In this document: piece by piece, positions 1 through 8,306 of the stretch
How the letters are laid out: each line of letters opens with the position of its first letter
How positions within the stretch are numbered: the stretch's first letter is position 1
The notes under the pieces: generated by a model
Databases searched by the model: none
Told to the model about the DNA's origin: nothing
What the model saw: only the letters and a program-made list of their open reading frames with translations
Made by a program: the position numbers and the translations under genes
Source: Paenibacillus aceris
GTDB taxonomy: Bacteria > Bacillota > Bacilli > Paenibacillales > NBRC-103111
Assembly: GCF_017874035.1 (NCBI RefSeq)
Contig: NZ_JAGGKV010000038.1
Location: forward strand, 1 to 45,987
Direction of reading: 5' to 3'
Length of the DNA stretch: 45,987 nucleotides

Positions 1-114
1 TCGACTGTGCTTTACTCACTCGTTGTTCAGTTTTCAAAGATCAATTTCTTTCGTTCACCGCCGCGTTACCGAAGCAGCGAAATGTAATATACCATGCTAA
101 ACTTTATTTTGCAA
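1..114 (-). promoter_or_regulatory. Probable rRNA operon promoter and boxA leader, reading out of the left edge
   Basis: Read on the minus strand, a -35 TTGCAA (109-114) and a -10 TATATT (86-91) are separated by exactly 17 bp. About 40 nt downstream comes GATCTTTGAAAACTGAACAA (complement of about 24-43), which matches the boxA-type antitermination/processing leader found before 16S and in rRNA spacers of Bacillales. The rRNA genes themselves would lie to the left, outside the window. The promoter and boxA-like word are seen directly; the rRNA assignment is inferred from the family pattern. Confidence 0.6.
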
Positions 115-332
115 CTTGTTTTTTTTAAGCCACTTTCGCAACCAGTCCGTTGACCGGATTAGTAATATAACATGATCCCAAACGAATGACAATGGTTTAT
201 TTTCCCAAGCGAATCATCCAATGATGAAAAATCGATTTGATTTCGCTGCTCCATTTGGAGATATTGACCTAACGTTCTATAGTGGAGTTTAATAATATCT
301 GCAAATAATCTGCTCGAAGGAGAGAACCTAAA

Positions 333-671
333 ATGAAAGAAACTGTTGTACAGAGACAATTACAAGCATATAACGATAAAAATATTGACGCATTCATGGA
401 TTGTTATAGTGAGGACATTAAAATCTATGATTTTCCCGATACACTCAGATTGGAAGGTCAAGAGGCCATGAGGACGCGCTATCAAACCTTGTTCGAATCC
501 TACCCTGATATGATAGCAACCGTTGATAAAAGAATATTTCACGGAAACTATGCAATAGATCATGAAGAAATAACTGGAAGACTAGAAGGTTCTACGTTAA
601 AAGCAGTTGCTATATATGAAATAAAGGATGATCGAATTACAAAGGTCTGGTTTCTTAAAGGTAATTCGTGA
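333..671 (+). CDS. NTF2/SnoaL-like small protein
   Basis: This 112-residue single-domain protein has the look of the NTF2-like/SnoaL-like fold. It has an N-terminal helix (VVQRQLQAYNDKNIDAFMDC), then YSEDIKIYDFPD, a helix with a typical G..AMR.RYQ.LF motif, and antiparallel strands ending in ITKVWFLKG. Members are small cone-shaped proteins that act as isomerases, cyclases or ligand-binding proteins, and the substrate here cannot be told. The ATG at 333 follows GAAGGAGAG at a good distance. The gene stands alone on the plus strand and is followed by a copy of the dispersed hairpin repeat, which may also act as a weak terminator. Confidence 0.75.
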   Translation: MKETVVQRQLQAYNDKNIDAFMDCYSEDIKIYDFPDTLRLEGQEAMRTRYQTLFESYPDMIATVDKRIFHGNYAIDHEEITGRLEGSTLKAVAIYEIKDDRITKVWFLKGNS

Positions 672-702
672 GGTGGCGTAGTTTAGACTGGCTTGAAAAT
701 AA

Positions 703-784
703 AAACAGCGGTAGCCTTGGACTGAAAAATAAAGTCCTAGACTACCGCCTTATTTATTGAACTAACGTTCTTCGTTAGTTTTAT
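703..784 (+). repeat. Dispersed hairpin repeat, copy A
   Basis: An imperfect inverted repeat (708-723 with 733-748, arms starting GCGGTAG and ending CTACCGC, inner GGACT/AGTCC) is followed by a second small palindrome AACTAACG-TTCTT-CGTTAGTT (760-780). The same two-part layout recurs near 34.9 and 44.4 kb. It follows the NTF2-like gene and could terminate transcription, although there is no strong T-run. Confidence 0.65.
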
Positions 785-809
785 GAATTGATGACGAAGG
801 GCACTTTAA

Positions 810-1211
810 CTAAAGTGTATTCAAAATATTTTTCATGTAATTATTCTTTTCAAAATAATAAGGACCTACATGAGTTAGTTTCATTGGATCACCTTTTTTA
901 AAATCACGCCAGACAATCATATTATGTTCTTCTTCAATGATCGCTGAAACAAAACCGCAATTCAGATCCCCACAATCTGCACATATAAACAGAGGATAGC
1001 GGTTTCCGCCCAGTTTACTTAGTTTTTTTAGAGTCAACTCCTCAATTAATTCCTGCTTATAATTATTTGTTCCTGGACCAATGCAAGGGATATATTCATG
1101 TTTTTTCAGTAGGTCTAATAATGATTTACCATCAATAACAAAATCATAAAATGATTTATTTGGAATGTCTGTGTTTAAAATCAGTTTTGTAGAAAAAGTA
1201 TTCAATTTCAT
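810..1211 (-). CDS. Hypothetical protein with a CxxCGxxxCG motif
   Basis: This 133-residue soluble protein is not assigned to a known function. Its most striking part is FICADCGDLNCG near residues 75-86. The three cysteines resemble a partial metal-binding or redox cluster, and strand-like stretches follow (VSAIIEEEHNMIVWRDF). There is no signal peptide or membrane segment. The ATG at 1211 has only a weak GGTGGGA ribosome site. It stands alone between a dispersed repeat and a solo repeat tail. Proteins with this overall pattern are common uncharacterised Bacillales proteins; an immunity-type role is possible but unsupported. Confidence 0.6.
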   Translation of the reverse strand: MKLNTFSTKLILNTDIPNKSFYDFVIDGKSLLDLLKKHEYIPCIGPGTNNYKQELIEELTLKKLSKLGGNRYPLFICADCGDLNCGFVSAIIEEEHNMIVWRDFKKGDPMKLTHVGPYYFEKNNYMKNILNTL

Positions 1212-1231
1212 TCGATTCCCACCATTGCTTT

Positions 1232-1254
1232 AATGTTCTCCGTTAGTTCAATAA
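1232..1254 (+). repeat. Dispersed repeat, tail only (copy B)
   Basis: AATGTTCTCCGTTAGTTCAA matches the right half of the tail palindrome of the dispersed repeats (compare AACGTTCTTCGTTAGTT at 764-780 and AATGTTCTGCGTTAGTT at 34949-34965). The hairpin part is absent. Confidence 0.4.
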
Positions 1255-1429
1255 TTGCACAAGTACAAGATGAACACTTTAAATTATTTCAGCAACCCCC
1301 CCCAAGAAGTTACGTGCTAAACAGTCCACCACAATATATCCTTGTTCAAATTTCCATCCTAACTAAAAGCTTGCCTACAGCAACTATCTAACCATATAAA
1401 CGTAAAGACATAAATGACAAGACAATCCT

Positions 1430-2611
1430 TTAGAAGTCTTCAGCTATCGCTTTGCTTATCTTCTCATAATCATTTGCCATGAAATCATTATATTCTTTTT
1501 TTATCTTAGCCTTTATCCATTCAAAATCATATTGATCCATATAATTTTTAGGCAATATTTCTGTTGAATAGATTTGAGTAAATTTATCACTAAATTTTTT
1601 AAGTCTTCCTTTAAATAGATTGCTTTGCTTTTCTGAAATTTCAAAGAGCTTTATTCGAGACATATGGTTTCCTGGACCAATAATGATTTTTAAAATTAAC
1701 TTGTCATTTCTATTTTGAATTTCGACTAGTAATATTCTGTTGCTTCTGGTCCAACCGGTACCTTCTCTGGGAATGATATTGTCTATCTCTCGGGTAATAA
1801 ACCGAATATAAGTTTTACTCAAGGTATCAATGATGACATCAGATCGTTCGTACAACAGTTCACTTAAATAATTTTTTATATCCAAATATATGTCCGGCTT
1901 GAAATCAAATATCAAATCCAAGGCCTTCTGATGCTTGTAGTAGATCTCACGACATATCTTCTCAATGTCTTTCTCTCCCACAAAATACCTCCTCAAGATC
2001 TCGATGTATTGGTCTAAAAATTGTCTAACTCGTTCATTAATTACCCCGGATTTTAACCGAAGGGAATTCAATAAAGTAGAGTACATTAACTCGTAGTCAA
2101 TACTAATCCAATTTTCCTCATCACTAGGCGGATCACCGTCAGGTGTAAGAAAAAGATAGACTTTTTGGTAATTCGAATAATGAGTATCAATAATGGATTT
2201 GTACTTATTTAGCTGTTGGTCAGATTCTTTGCTTAATACTTTATTTTCTATTACAAGAATAAATTGATTTTCTTCTGAGAGTAACATTATATCTATGTTA
2301 TTCCATTCCCGTCTTACTTCAAAATCAAAATAATTCATCATGGTAAGTTCCAGCATCGACAGTTCCACATTGCTTAAAGTTGCTTTATTGTTAAAATAAA
2401 TGGTCTGGATAAATTTTTTAAGGAACGTATCTCCTAGTCCATGATTCTCAGTAGGGTTGAACAACCAACCCAGGACATTGCTATGGCGGATCTCAGTTTG
2501 GTGAATATTCAATGTCTGAAAAACATTAAATTCAGCAAGCCTAGCTTCTAACGGATCCAATACTTCGATATCCATAAGGAATTTTTCAATGGCTGCTATA
2601 TGATCGTCCAT
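1430..2611 (-). CDS. PD-(D/E)XK nuclease superfamily protein
   Basis: This 393-residue protein fits the PD-(D/E)XK nuclease family often annotated PDDEXK_4. The N-terminal part has a conserved E-x-RHSNVLGWLFNP block (family-typical ExxHS..LawLl.P). The nuclease core follows: VRREWNNIDIMLL supplies an acidic residue and Asp, and FILVIENKVLSKESDQQL supplies the E-x-K pair, followed by KVYLFLTPDGDPP. The C-terminal 200 residues are helical and unassigned. The frame is open upstream to a TTG at 2632, but ATG at 2611 sits 6 nt behind GGAGGAG and is chosen. It is a single gene with no modification or toxin partner nearby. Related proteins are often found in defence or mobile contexts; the role here is inferred only. 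Confidence 0.7.
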   Translation of the reverse strand: MDDHIAAIEKFLMDIEVLDPLEARLAEFNVFQTLNIHQTEIRHSNVLGWLFNPTENHGLGDTFLKKFIQTIYFNNKATLSNVELSMLELTMMNYFDFEVRREWNNIDIMLLSEENQFILVIENKVLSKESDQQLNKYKSIIDTHYSNYQKVYLFLTPDGDPPSDEENWISIDYELMYSTLLNSLRLKSGVINERVRQFLDQYIEILRRYFVGEKDIEKICREIYYKHQKALDLIFDFKPDIYLDIKNYLSELLYERSDVIIDTLSKTYIRFITREIDNIIPREGTGWTRSNRILLVEIQNRNDKLILKIIIGPGNHMSRIKLFEISEKQSNLFKGRLKKFSDKFTQIYSTEILPKNYMDQYDFEWIKAKIKKEYNDFMANDYEKISKAIAEDF

Positions 2612-2738
2612 TCTGCTCCTCCGCTTTACCAATTTGTATACATGTTAGATACCAGAAAAAACACTCAAGGTAGTTTTTCCATTATTTTCATATTAATACA
2701 CTTATTCAAGGTAAAGTATTATTTGCAAAACATCCATT

Positions 2739-3003
2739 CTAGAAAGTTGAGACAAGTATGCAATTAAACAAATCTGCCCTGGTGCTTAGGGATGAGAAAG
2801 CCAGCTTCTTCTGATCATTCAGCAGATAGATCGAATGGATCAAAGAATTCGTATTGCTTAACTCGTAAAGCTTGCTGCCAATTTGACCAAGTTCATTCGT
2901 ATTGAAATCCATATTATAAAAACTCATCTGAATTTCGGGACCGACAAAATGATTCGAATTAACATATTTTTATTCTTCAAGAAGGCCTGTATGCTTTTCA
3001 TCA
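2739..3003 (-). pseudogene. Remnant of an AraC/YesM-type regulator with sensor domain
   Basis: A good ribosome site (GGAGGAA) and ATG at 3003 open a frame starting MKSIQAFLKNKNMLIRIILS. This is the classic cytoplasmic tip plus start of TM1 of Paenibacillus membrane-bound AraC or histidine-kinase regulators. It stops within about 25 codons. A second frame (2739-2927) then continues with NELGQIGSKLYELSNTN and IHSIYLLNDQKKLAFSS, which resembles the extracellular Cache-like sensor of the same families. The rest of the sensor and the whole effector domain are missing. I read it as a deleted, frameshifted gene stub. Confidence 0.55.
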
Positions 3004-3032
3004 CGTTCCTCCTCTGGTTTATGGCAAAAGAA

Positions 3033-3070
3033 AAAAGAGACAGCCGTTAGACGAGGCCGCCTCTTTTCAC
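3033..3070 (-). terminator. Rho-independent terminator of the NfeD-SPFH operon
   Basis: On the minus strand the arms AAAAGAGGCGGCC and GGCTGTCTCTTTT pair with two G-U wobbles around a 10-nt loop, and the hairpin ends in a T-run. It lies about 90 nt downstream of the SPFH stop codon. Confidence 0.7.
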
Positions 3071-3160
3071 TGTATCAGAAGGGTAACGGAACTTGGATGC
3101 AGTTTTTTAATGAATGAATACGCTCTTTAAGCATTTTTTAATCGATTTGACTGGGCCGTA

Positions 3161-4102
3161 TTATTTATCGGTATTTTTATCTAATTTGAATACTTTTGCA
3201 ATCGCTCCAACTGAGCCTAATGTACTAACAACATCCGTTGGGATGAAGATTGTTGATGCTTCTCCTTTAGCCATCTCTGAAAGTGCCTCAAAAGACTTAT
3301 AAGTAAGAATTTCAGAATTTAGACCGGCTTCATTTAGTGCTTCTATTCGTGAACGCTCTGCATTCGCAACAAGCTTAATAGCTTCTGCACGTCCTAAAGC
3401 TTCTAGTTCCTGTGACTTCTGCTTTGCTTCAGCGTCAAGAATTTGACGTCGTTTCTCTGCTTCCGCTGCAAGTATAACAGCGGACTGTTGCGCTTCTGCA
3501 CGAAGAACGGTAGCTTGTTTTTCACCTTCTGCCTGTAAGATATTCGCCCGTTTTTCTCGTTCAGCTCTCATTTGTTTCTCCATTGAGGTTTGTATATCGA
3601 TTGGAATCTCTAGTTGTAAAATTTCTACCCGATCGATTCTCACTCCCCAGTTTTCAGAGGCATTATCTAGGGCTTGACGCAATTCAGCCTGAATTCGGTC
3701 TCGATTCGAAAGAATTTCATCAAGTTCCATTTTACCTATCGTGGAGCGTAAAGCCGAAGCTACAATATTATGAATGCCTTGCACATAATTTGCTATTCCA
3801 TATGTAGCTAATTTAGGATCAACCACGGAGAAGAATGTTGCAAGTTCGACACCGATTGCCACGTTATCTTTTGTAATAACGGATTGGGATGGAACTTTCT
3901 CCTGCTGAATTCTTAAATCATGCCGACTGCGAACATTATCAATAATTGGGATTATGATGTTAATACCTGCATGAAGTGTTTTATAAAACTTTCCTACTCT
4001 TTCAACAATCGCTACAGTTTGTTGCGGAACAATCCTAATTCCTTTAACGATGACAATAACAATAAGAATAATGAGAAAAAGAAATACGATAACCCCTACC
4101 AT
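3161..4102 (-). CDS. SPFH/band 7 (stomatin-like) membrane protein
   Basis: This 313-residue slipin-type protein has one N-terminal membrane segment (residues 2-20), then the SPFH/PHB domain: IRIVPQQTVAIVERVGKFYKTLHAGINIIIPIID, RIQQEKVPSQSVITKDNV and the ALRSTIGKMELDEILSNRD block. A long Ala/Glu-rich coiled coil follows (about 175-255, AEREKRANILQAEGEKQA and so on). Such proteins form large membrane rings or microdomains and, with NfeD partners, support envelope homeostasis and membrane-protein quality control. The gene starts 7 nt behind the NfeD gene and shares its transcript. It lacks an NfeD-type serine protease partner. Start at 4102. Confidence 0.88.
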   Translation of the reverse strand: MVGVIVFLFLIILIVIVIVKGIRIVPQQTVAIVERVGKFYKTLHAGINIIIPIIDNVRSRHDLRIQQEKVPSQSVITKDNVAIGVELATFFSVVDPKLATYGIANYVQGIHNIVASALRSTIGKMELDEILSNRDRIQAELRQALDNASENWGVRIDRVEILQLEIPIDIQTSMEKQMRAEREKRANILQAEGEKQATVLRAEAQQSAVILAAEAEKRRQILDAEAKQKSQELEALGRAEAIKLVANAERSRIEALNEAGLNSEILTYKSFEALSEMAKGEASTIFIPTDVVSTLGSVGAIAKVFKLDKNTDK

Positions 4103-4109
4103 ATTACAC

Positions 4110-4556
4110 CTACCCCTTTTTTACATAAAGTTTCGTGACTTTAACATCTATAACAATCGCTTCTTCACCTGCTTGAATCAACTCATCTGCGAATGCGCTC
4201 CACATATCGGAATTTACTTTAACCAAACCGCCTTCACCAGGTTTGATATCACTTATTACGAATGCCTTTTGACCTATTAATTGATTCGGTGATGGCAGCA
4301 ATTCATTGGATGAAGGTATTAGCTTGCGAACAATAGGTAACAAAAAAACATAAATCAAGAAGGCACAAACCGTAAACACACATAGCTGTATCAGAAAAGA
4401 AAGATGGAATATTGCTGTAATCATTGAAATAAAAGCACTGGCTGCTAGAACTAACATGTAAAAAGTACCTGTATAAAGTTCGAATATCACAAATAACACG
4501 GCCAAAATAAGCCACAGTAACCAAAGCAATTTGTTTCCGCACCTCGCTTTCAGCAT
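4110..4556 (-). CDS. NfeD family membrane protein
   Basis: This short NfeD (148 residues) has two or three membrane segments (about 13-75) and a C-terminal OB-fold-like domain starting at LIGQKAFVISDIKPGEGGLVKVNSDMWSA and ending KVTKLYVKK, typical of the NfeD C-terminus. It partners SPFH proteins, and here it directly precedes one. ATG at 4556 follows AAGGA closely. A TTG further in (at LLWLLWLIL), behind GAGGTG, would give the more usual short N-terminus. There is no ClpP-like protease domain, so it is a truncated-type NfeD. Confidence 0.82.
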   Translation of the reverse strand: MLKARCGNKLLWLLWLILAVLFVIFELYTGTFYMLVLAASAFISMITAIFHLSFLIQLCVFTVCAFLIYVFLLPIVRKLIPSSNELLPSPNQLIGQKAFVISDIKPGEGGLVKVNSDMWSAFADELIQAGEEAIVIDVKVTKLYVKKG

Positions 4557-4660
4557 CAATTCCTTGTTAAGTTTTATGTGATATCATGCTTGACTATGTC
4601 ATTAAAAACAACAAAGGAGGCAGTTACTTTACAGATTAATTTGTAAAGTTTTTCAAATGC

Positions 4661-4689
4661 AAAAAACCAGTAAACTCAAGGTTTACTGG
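4661..4689 (-). terminator. Terminator downstream of the SDR gene
   Basis: The perfect arms CCAGTAAAC and GTTTACTGG (4667-4675 and 4681-4689) enclose a 5-nt loop. On the minus strand they are followed by TTTTTT. About 190 nt separate it from the SDR stop codon. The 320-bp interval between the NfeD and SDR genes holds nothing else I can recognise. Confidence 0.8.
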
Positions 4690-4878
4690 CATCATTATAA
4701 GCTTTGACCCCAAACATCATTGTTAGCTGCAAAACCTAAGCATCAAGCTCCATGTAATCAAGAAGTCGAAGTCCGCATGCAGGCTAGTTCCTTGCAAATC
4801 CCTAACTCTTCAACGAGATACTTTCACAAAAAATACATAAGATTTTTCCGGGTTTTTGAATCCCATCTTATCTCGTTA

Positions 4879-5586
4879 TTACCAAGGCAATTTCCCCATA
4901 CCAGGCTCCACATAATAGCCTGAATTATGAAGTCCGGCCGCTTGGCACCAAGCAAAAATTTTCTCTGCAGCTTCTTTTGGGTCCATGTTGGCATCATGGG
5001 ATGCACATTTTGTATTGAGTTTGCCAGGATGAACCGCACTCACATGAATCCCCCTACTCCTCAGTTCTTGGTCTAAACAGAGAGTCAGCATATTTTGTGC
5101 TGCCTTAGCCATTCTGTAGGAATAACTAAACCCACCTTCATAAAATTCGCCTGAAGCTGTCTTTGATAGAGAGGCCAATCTAGATGAAATATTAATGATT
5201 CTTGGTACAGATGATCGTTCGAGAAAGCTAAGAGCAGCCTGTACCGTTCGAATGACGCCTAAGCTATGCACGTTAAATAATTCACTTGTTTCTTGGGTCG
5301 TGACCTGTGCAATTTGATAAGCAACTCCTGGGATTCCCGCGTTATTGATCAAAATATCAAGCACATTTGTATGTGCATATAATGCGGCTTTTAAAATGTC
5401 GGTGCAGGTATCCTCTGTTACATCGGCGACAATGGGGTGGCACGTCGGCATTTCTTTTAGCAGATCATTAGCCGCTGCGTTAGTTCTTACAAGTGGAAAT
5501 ACACGATATCGGTGAGCATAAAATAATTTAACCAGCTCCAACCCAAGACCTTTGCTTGCGCCTGTTATGCACACAGTTTGTTGCAT
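4879..5586 (-). CDS. Short-chain dehydrogenase/reductase
   Basis: This 235-residue classical SDR has the cofactor motif TGASKGLG at residues 8-15, the NNAG motif in LDILINNAGIPG, the catalytic serine strand IINISSRLASL, and YSYRMAK (YxxxK) near residue 150. PGK follows at HPGK where PG is expected. It most likely reduces or oxidises a small carbonyl or alcohol with NAD(P). A terminator lies between it and the alcohol dehydrogenase gene upstream, so it may be reached only by read-through from the sigma-54 operon or have its own promoter. ATG at 5586 follows GGGAGAGG. Confidence 0.85.
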   Translation of the reverse strand: MQQTVCITGASKGLGLELVKLFYAHRYRVFPLVRTNAAANDLLKEMPTCHPIVADVTEDTCTDILKAALYAHTNVLDILINNAGIPGVAYQIAQVTTQETSELFNVHSLGVIRTVQAALSFLERSSVPRIINISSRLASLSKTASGEFYEGGFSYSYRMAKAAQNMLTLCLDQELRSRGIHVSAVHPGKLNTKCASHDANMDPKEAAEKIFAWCQAAGLHNSGYYVEPGMGKLPW

Positions 5587-5621
5587 GCTGCCTCTCCCCT
5601 TTGCACGGATTGGTTCTCGAT

Positions 5622-5656
5622 AAAAAAAGAGGAGCAGCTCCTTCGGAGCCGCTTCT
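5622..5656 (-). terminator. Terminator of the sigma-54 catabolic operon
   Basis: On the minus strand GAGAAGCGGCTCC-GAA-GGAGCTGCTCCTC is followed by TTTTTTTA. It lies just downstream of the zinc alcohol dehydrogenase stop codon and probably marks the main end of the operon. Confidence 0.85.
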
Positions 5657-5666
5657 CATCTTGCAA

Positions 5667-6779
5667 TTATTCAAACACGACAATAGAACGCCCCACATTC
5701 ACACAATTGCAATCATGAAAAGAATCGAGCGCGTTATTGATTTCCTCCAGCGTAATACTCTCTAAGATAAGTTCATCAAGCAAAAGCTTTCCGTCTAAAT
5801 AATGCTGCGCCAAAATCGCGATATCTCTCAACGGGTTGATATTTCCGTACAAACTTCCTTTAAGAATTTTGGCTTGTCGGTGGAACGCCTTGGCTGGAAT
5901 GTTTAATTCCTTATTAGGATTGAACCAGCCTACCGCAACCGTAGTTCCACCTCTGCGCGTTCCAAGCCATGCGTTAACAGTAGCATTCGTGTTGCCCGTC
6001 GCATCAATTGCATAGTCAACCCCATAACCGCCTGTTAACTCTTTCAATACTTCAACAACATCTTCTTTGCCGACATTAATGGTGTGAGTTGCTCCATATT
6101 TTTTAGCAATTTCGAGATTCTGGTCTTTTAAATCACACGCAATGATTTTGGATGCGCCAACGATTCGGGCCCCTTGAATCGCGTTAACACCGACGCCCCC
6201 GATACCGAAAACAGCAACAGTAGATCCTGAGGTTACCCCTGCCGCATAGACGGCAGCACCGTATCCGGTAGCGACTCCGCATCCAAGCAGAGCCGCTTGT
6301 GCGAAAGGCATTTCATCTGGAATTTTTACGCAAGACATTTCAGATACAACGGCATATTCAGCAAAGGTGGATAATACGGAATCGTGATAAACGGTTTCGC
6401 CGTTTCTGCTTAATCTCGATGTCCCATCGAGCAAAGTGCCGTCGAAAATCGGTCCGAAAGCCGTTTCGCATAAATGTACCTCTCCATTTTTGCAATACAA
6501 ACAAACGCCACAGTACGGAATCCAGCTTAATGCTACCTTATCTCCGACTTTCACGCTCCTTACATTAGGTCCGATTTCGACCACAGTACCTGAGCCTTCA
6601 TGGCCGAGAATGTTCGGTAAGCGAAGCGTCGGATCGTTTAAGCTATTTAAATCGCTATGACAAACGCCTGAAGCGCCAATTTTCACCAACACCTCATTGG
6701 CCTTAGGAGGAGCCAAATCAACATAATCGATTACTAGTGGTTCACCTAGTTCTGTGCGTATCGCTGCCTTAACTTTCAT
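5667..6779 (-). CDS. Zinc-dependent alcohol dehydrogenase (class III-like MDR)
   Basis: This 370-residue medium-chain dehydrogenase has catalytic zinc ligands Cys40 (GVCHSD) and His60-Glu61 (LGHEGSG). The structural zinc loop Cys90, Cys93, Cys96, Cys104 is complete. A third catalytic Cys lies in AALLGCGVATGYG, and the NAD-binding Rossmann motif is GIGGVG. The overall form is like class III/aryl-alcohol MDR enzymes (AFGPIFDGTLLDGTSRL loop). It would interconvert an alcohol and an aldehyde in the cytoplasm. It is the last gene before the operon terminator and starts 25 nt after the aldehyde dehydrogenase, a sensible pairing. ATG at 6779 follows GGAGGG. Confidence 0.88.
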   Translation of the reverse strand: MKVKAAIRTELGEPLVIDYVDLAPPKANEVLVKIGASGVCHSDLNSLNDPTLRLPNILGHEGSGTVVEIGPNVRSVKVGDKVALSWIPYCGVCLYCKNGEVHLCETAFGPIFDGTLLDGTSRLSRNGETVYHDSVLSTFAEYAVVSEMSCVKIPDEMPFAQAALLGCGVATGYGAAVYAAGVTSGSTVAVFGIGGVGVNAIQGARIVGASKIIACDLKDQNLEIAKKYGATHTINVGKEDVVEVLKELTGGYGVDYAIDATGNTNATVNAWLGTRRGGTTVAVGWFNPNKELNIPAKAFHRQAKILKGSLYGNINPLRDIAILAQHYLDGKLLLDELILESITLEEINNALDSFHDCNCVNVGRSIVVFE

Positions 6780-6804
6780 ATTACACCCTCCATCATTTAT
6801 GAGT

Positions 6805-8304
6805 TTAGTTCAGGTTGACCCAAATCGATTTTACTTTCGTGTAAGAGTCGAGTGATTGAATGCCACATTCCTTACCCCAACCACTTTGTTTAAATCCGCC
6901 AAACGGGCTGGCTAAATCATAGCAGCCGTACTTGTTGATAAAGACAGCTCCTGCATCAAGCCGTGCCGCAACACGATGAGCCCGGGTGATGTCCTTCGTC
7001 CATAACCCTGCAGCCAAACCGTAAATCGTATCGTTCGCCATCTCGATTACTTCCTCATCATGATCGAACGGAATAACGACGAGCACGGGCCCAAAAATTT
7101 CTTCTTGTGCGACTCGCATGTTATTTTTCACATCTGCTAAAATTGTCGGACGTATGAAGTACCCGTTCGCATTCGAACCGTTCATATCTCGTACGCCTCC
7201 CGCTGCCACACGAGCGCCTTCCGCTTTGCCGATTTCGATATACTCCAAAATGCTCTCCATATGTGATTTCGTACACTGTGCTCCTTGATCACTTCTCGGA
7301 TCAAAAGGATCTCCGAGCACGTAACGATCCGCAAGCTCCGCAAGACGTGAAACGGCATACTCGTATAATGATTTGTGAACGAATAAGCGAGTTGGCGATG
7401 AGCATTTTTCTCCTTTATGCGTGAACAGTCCAGTAAACGAACGTTCAATTGCATATTCCACATCCGGCGGATCATTGAAAATAATGTTCGGCGATTTACC
7501 GCCAAGCTCAAGAGTTACCGTTTTCAAATTCGAATTTGCTGAATCATGGACGAGCTGTTTGCCAACAGCTGTACTGCCGGTAAAAGATACTTTATCGACT
7601 CCTGCATGACTAGAAATAAAAGACCCCGTTTTACCGCTTCCTAAAATTAAGTTAATAACGCCCTGCGGTAATAATTTCTCATCGTGCAAAATTTCGAATA
7701 AACGAACGACCGAAAACGGCGTTGCGCTAGATGGTTTCAGCACGACCGTATTACCTGTAGCAAGTGCCGGTGCCAGCTTCCAAGTAGACATCAGCATCGG
7801 GTAGTTCCATGGCACGATCTGACCGCACACACCTACTGGAACACGTTGCGTATAATTCAGAAATTGCCCTTCCACTGGCATCGTTTCACCATGTATTTTA
7901 TCGGTCCAGCCTGCGTAGTAATCAAAAATATCAGCAGATTCACCCAAATCGTCGTAATAGGCTTCCTTGTATAATTTCCCATTGTCTAAAGCTTCCAAAG
8001 TTGCTAATTCAGCACGATGCTCACGAATGACTTCCGCAATTCAGCGCATGACATTTGCCCGCTCCTTGCGTCCCATCGAGGGCCATGCCCCTTTTTTAAA
8101 TGCGTTCTGCGCAGCTGTGACAGCTTGATCCACATTTTCCTTCGTCGCTTCTTGAATGCTGCCGAGTACCTGGCCAGTCGCAGGATTGATCGCGTCGATC
8201 GTACGATCGTTCGAACTATCCGTCCATTCCCCGCCAATATAAAGTCGCTTCGTCGTTTTTAACCATTCTTTTGCCCATTCCAGTTTCGGACTCTCCATAG
8301 TCAT
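6805..8304 (-). pseudogene. Aldehyde dehydrogenase interrupted by an in-frame TGA
   Basis: The frame from ATG 8304 (ribosome site GGAGGAG) to the stop at 6805 encodes a full-size NAD(P) aldehyde dehydrogenase of about 498 residues. Its single defect is a TGA at 8041-8043, after ANVMR and before IAEVIREHRAEL. The reading frame is the same on both sides, so this is a nonsense codon, not a frameshift. In relatives this place is usually Arg or Lys, so CGA to TGA is the simplest change. All catalytic parts are in the downstream piece: FTGSTAVGK cofactor loop, TLELGGKSPN (Glu) and GEKCSS (Cys about 301). Restart at the internal TTG 7998 would lack the N-terminal cofactor region. It lies 2 nt after the lyase gene. 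Confidence 0.85.
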
Positions 8305-8306
8305 TG

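Noticed and set aside
159..359. 66-codon minus-strand frame near the left edge
   Set aside because: It overlaps the promoter region and start of the NTF2-like gene. No ribosome site or family resemblance.
2612..2632. TTG start at 2632 for the PD-(D/E)XK protein
   Set aside because: Its codons cover the ribosome site GGAGGAG that serves the ATG at 2611.
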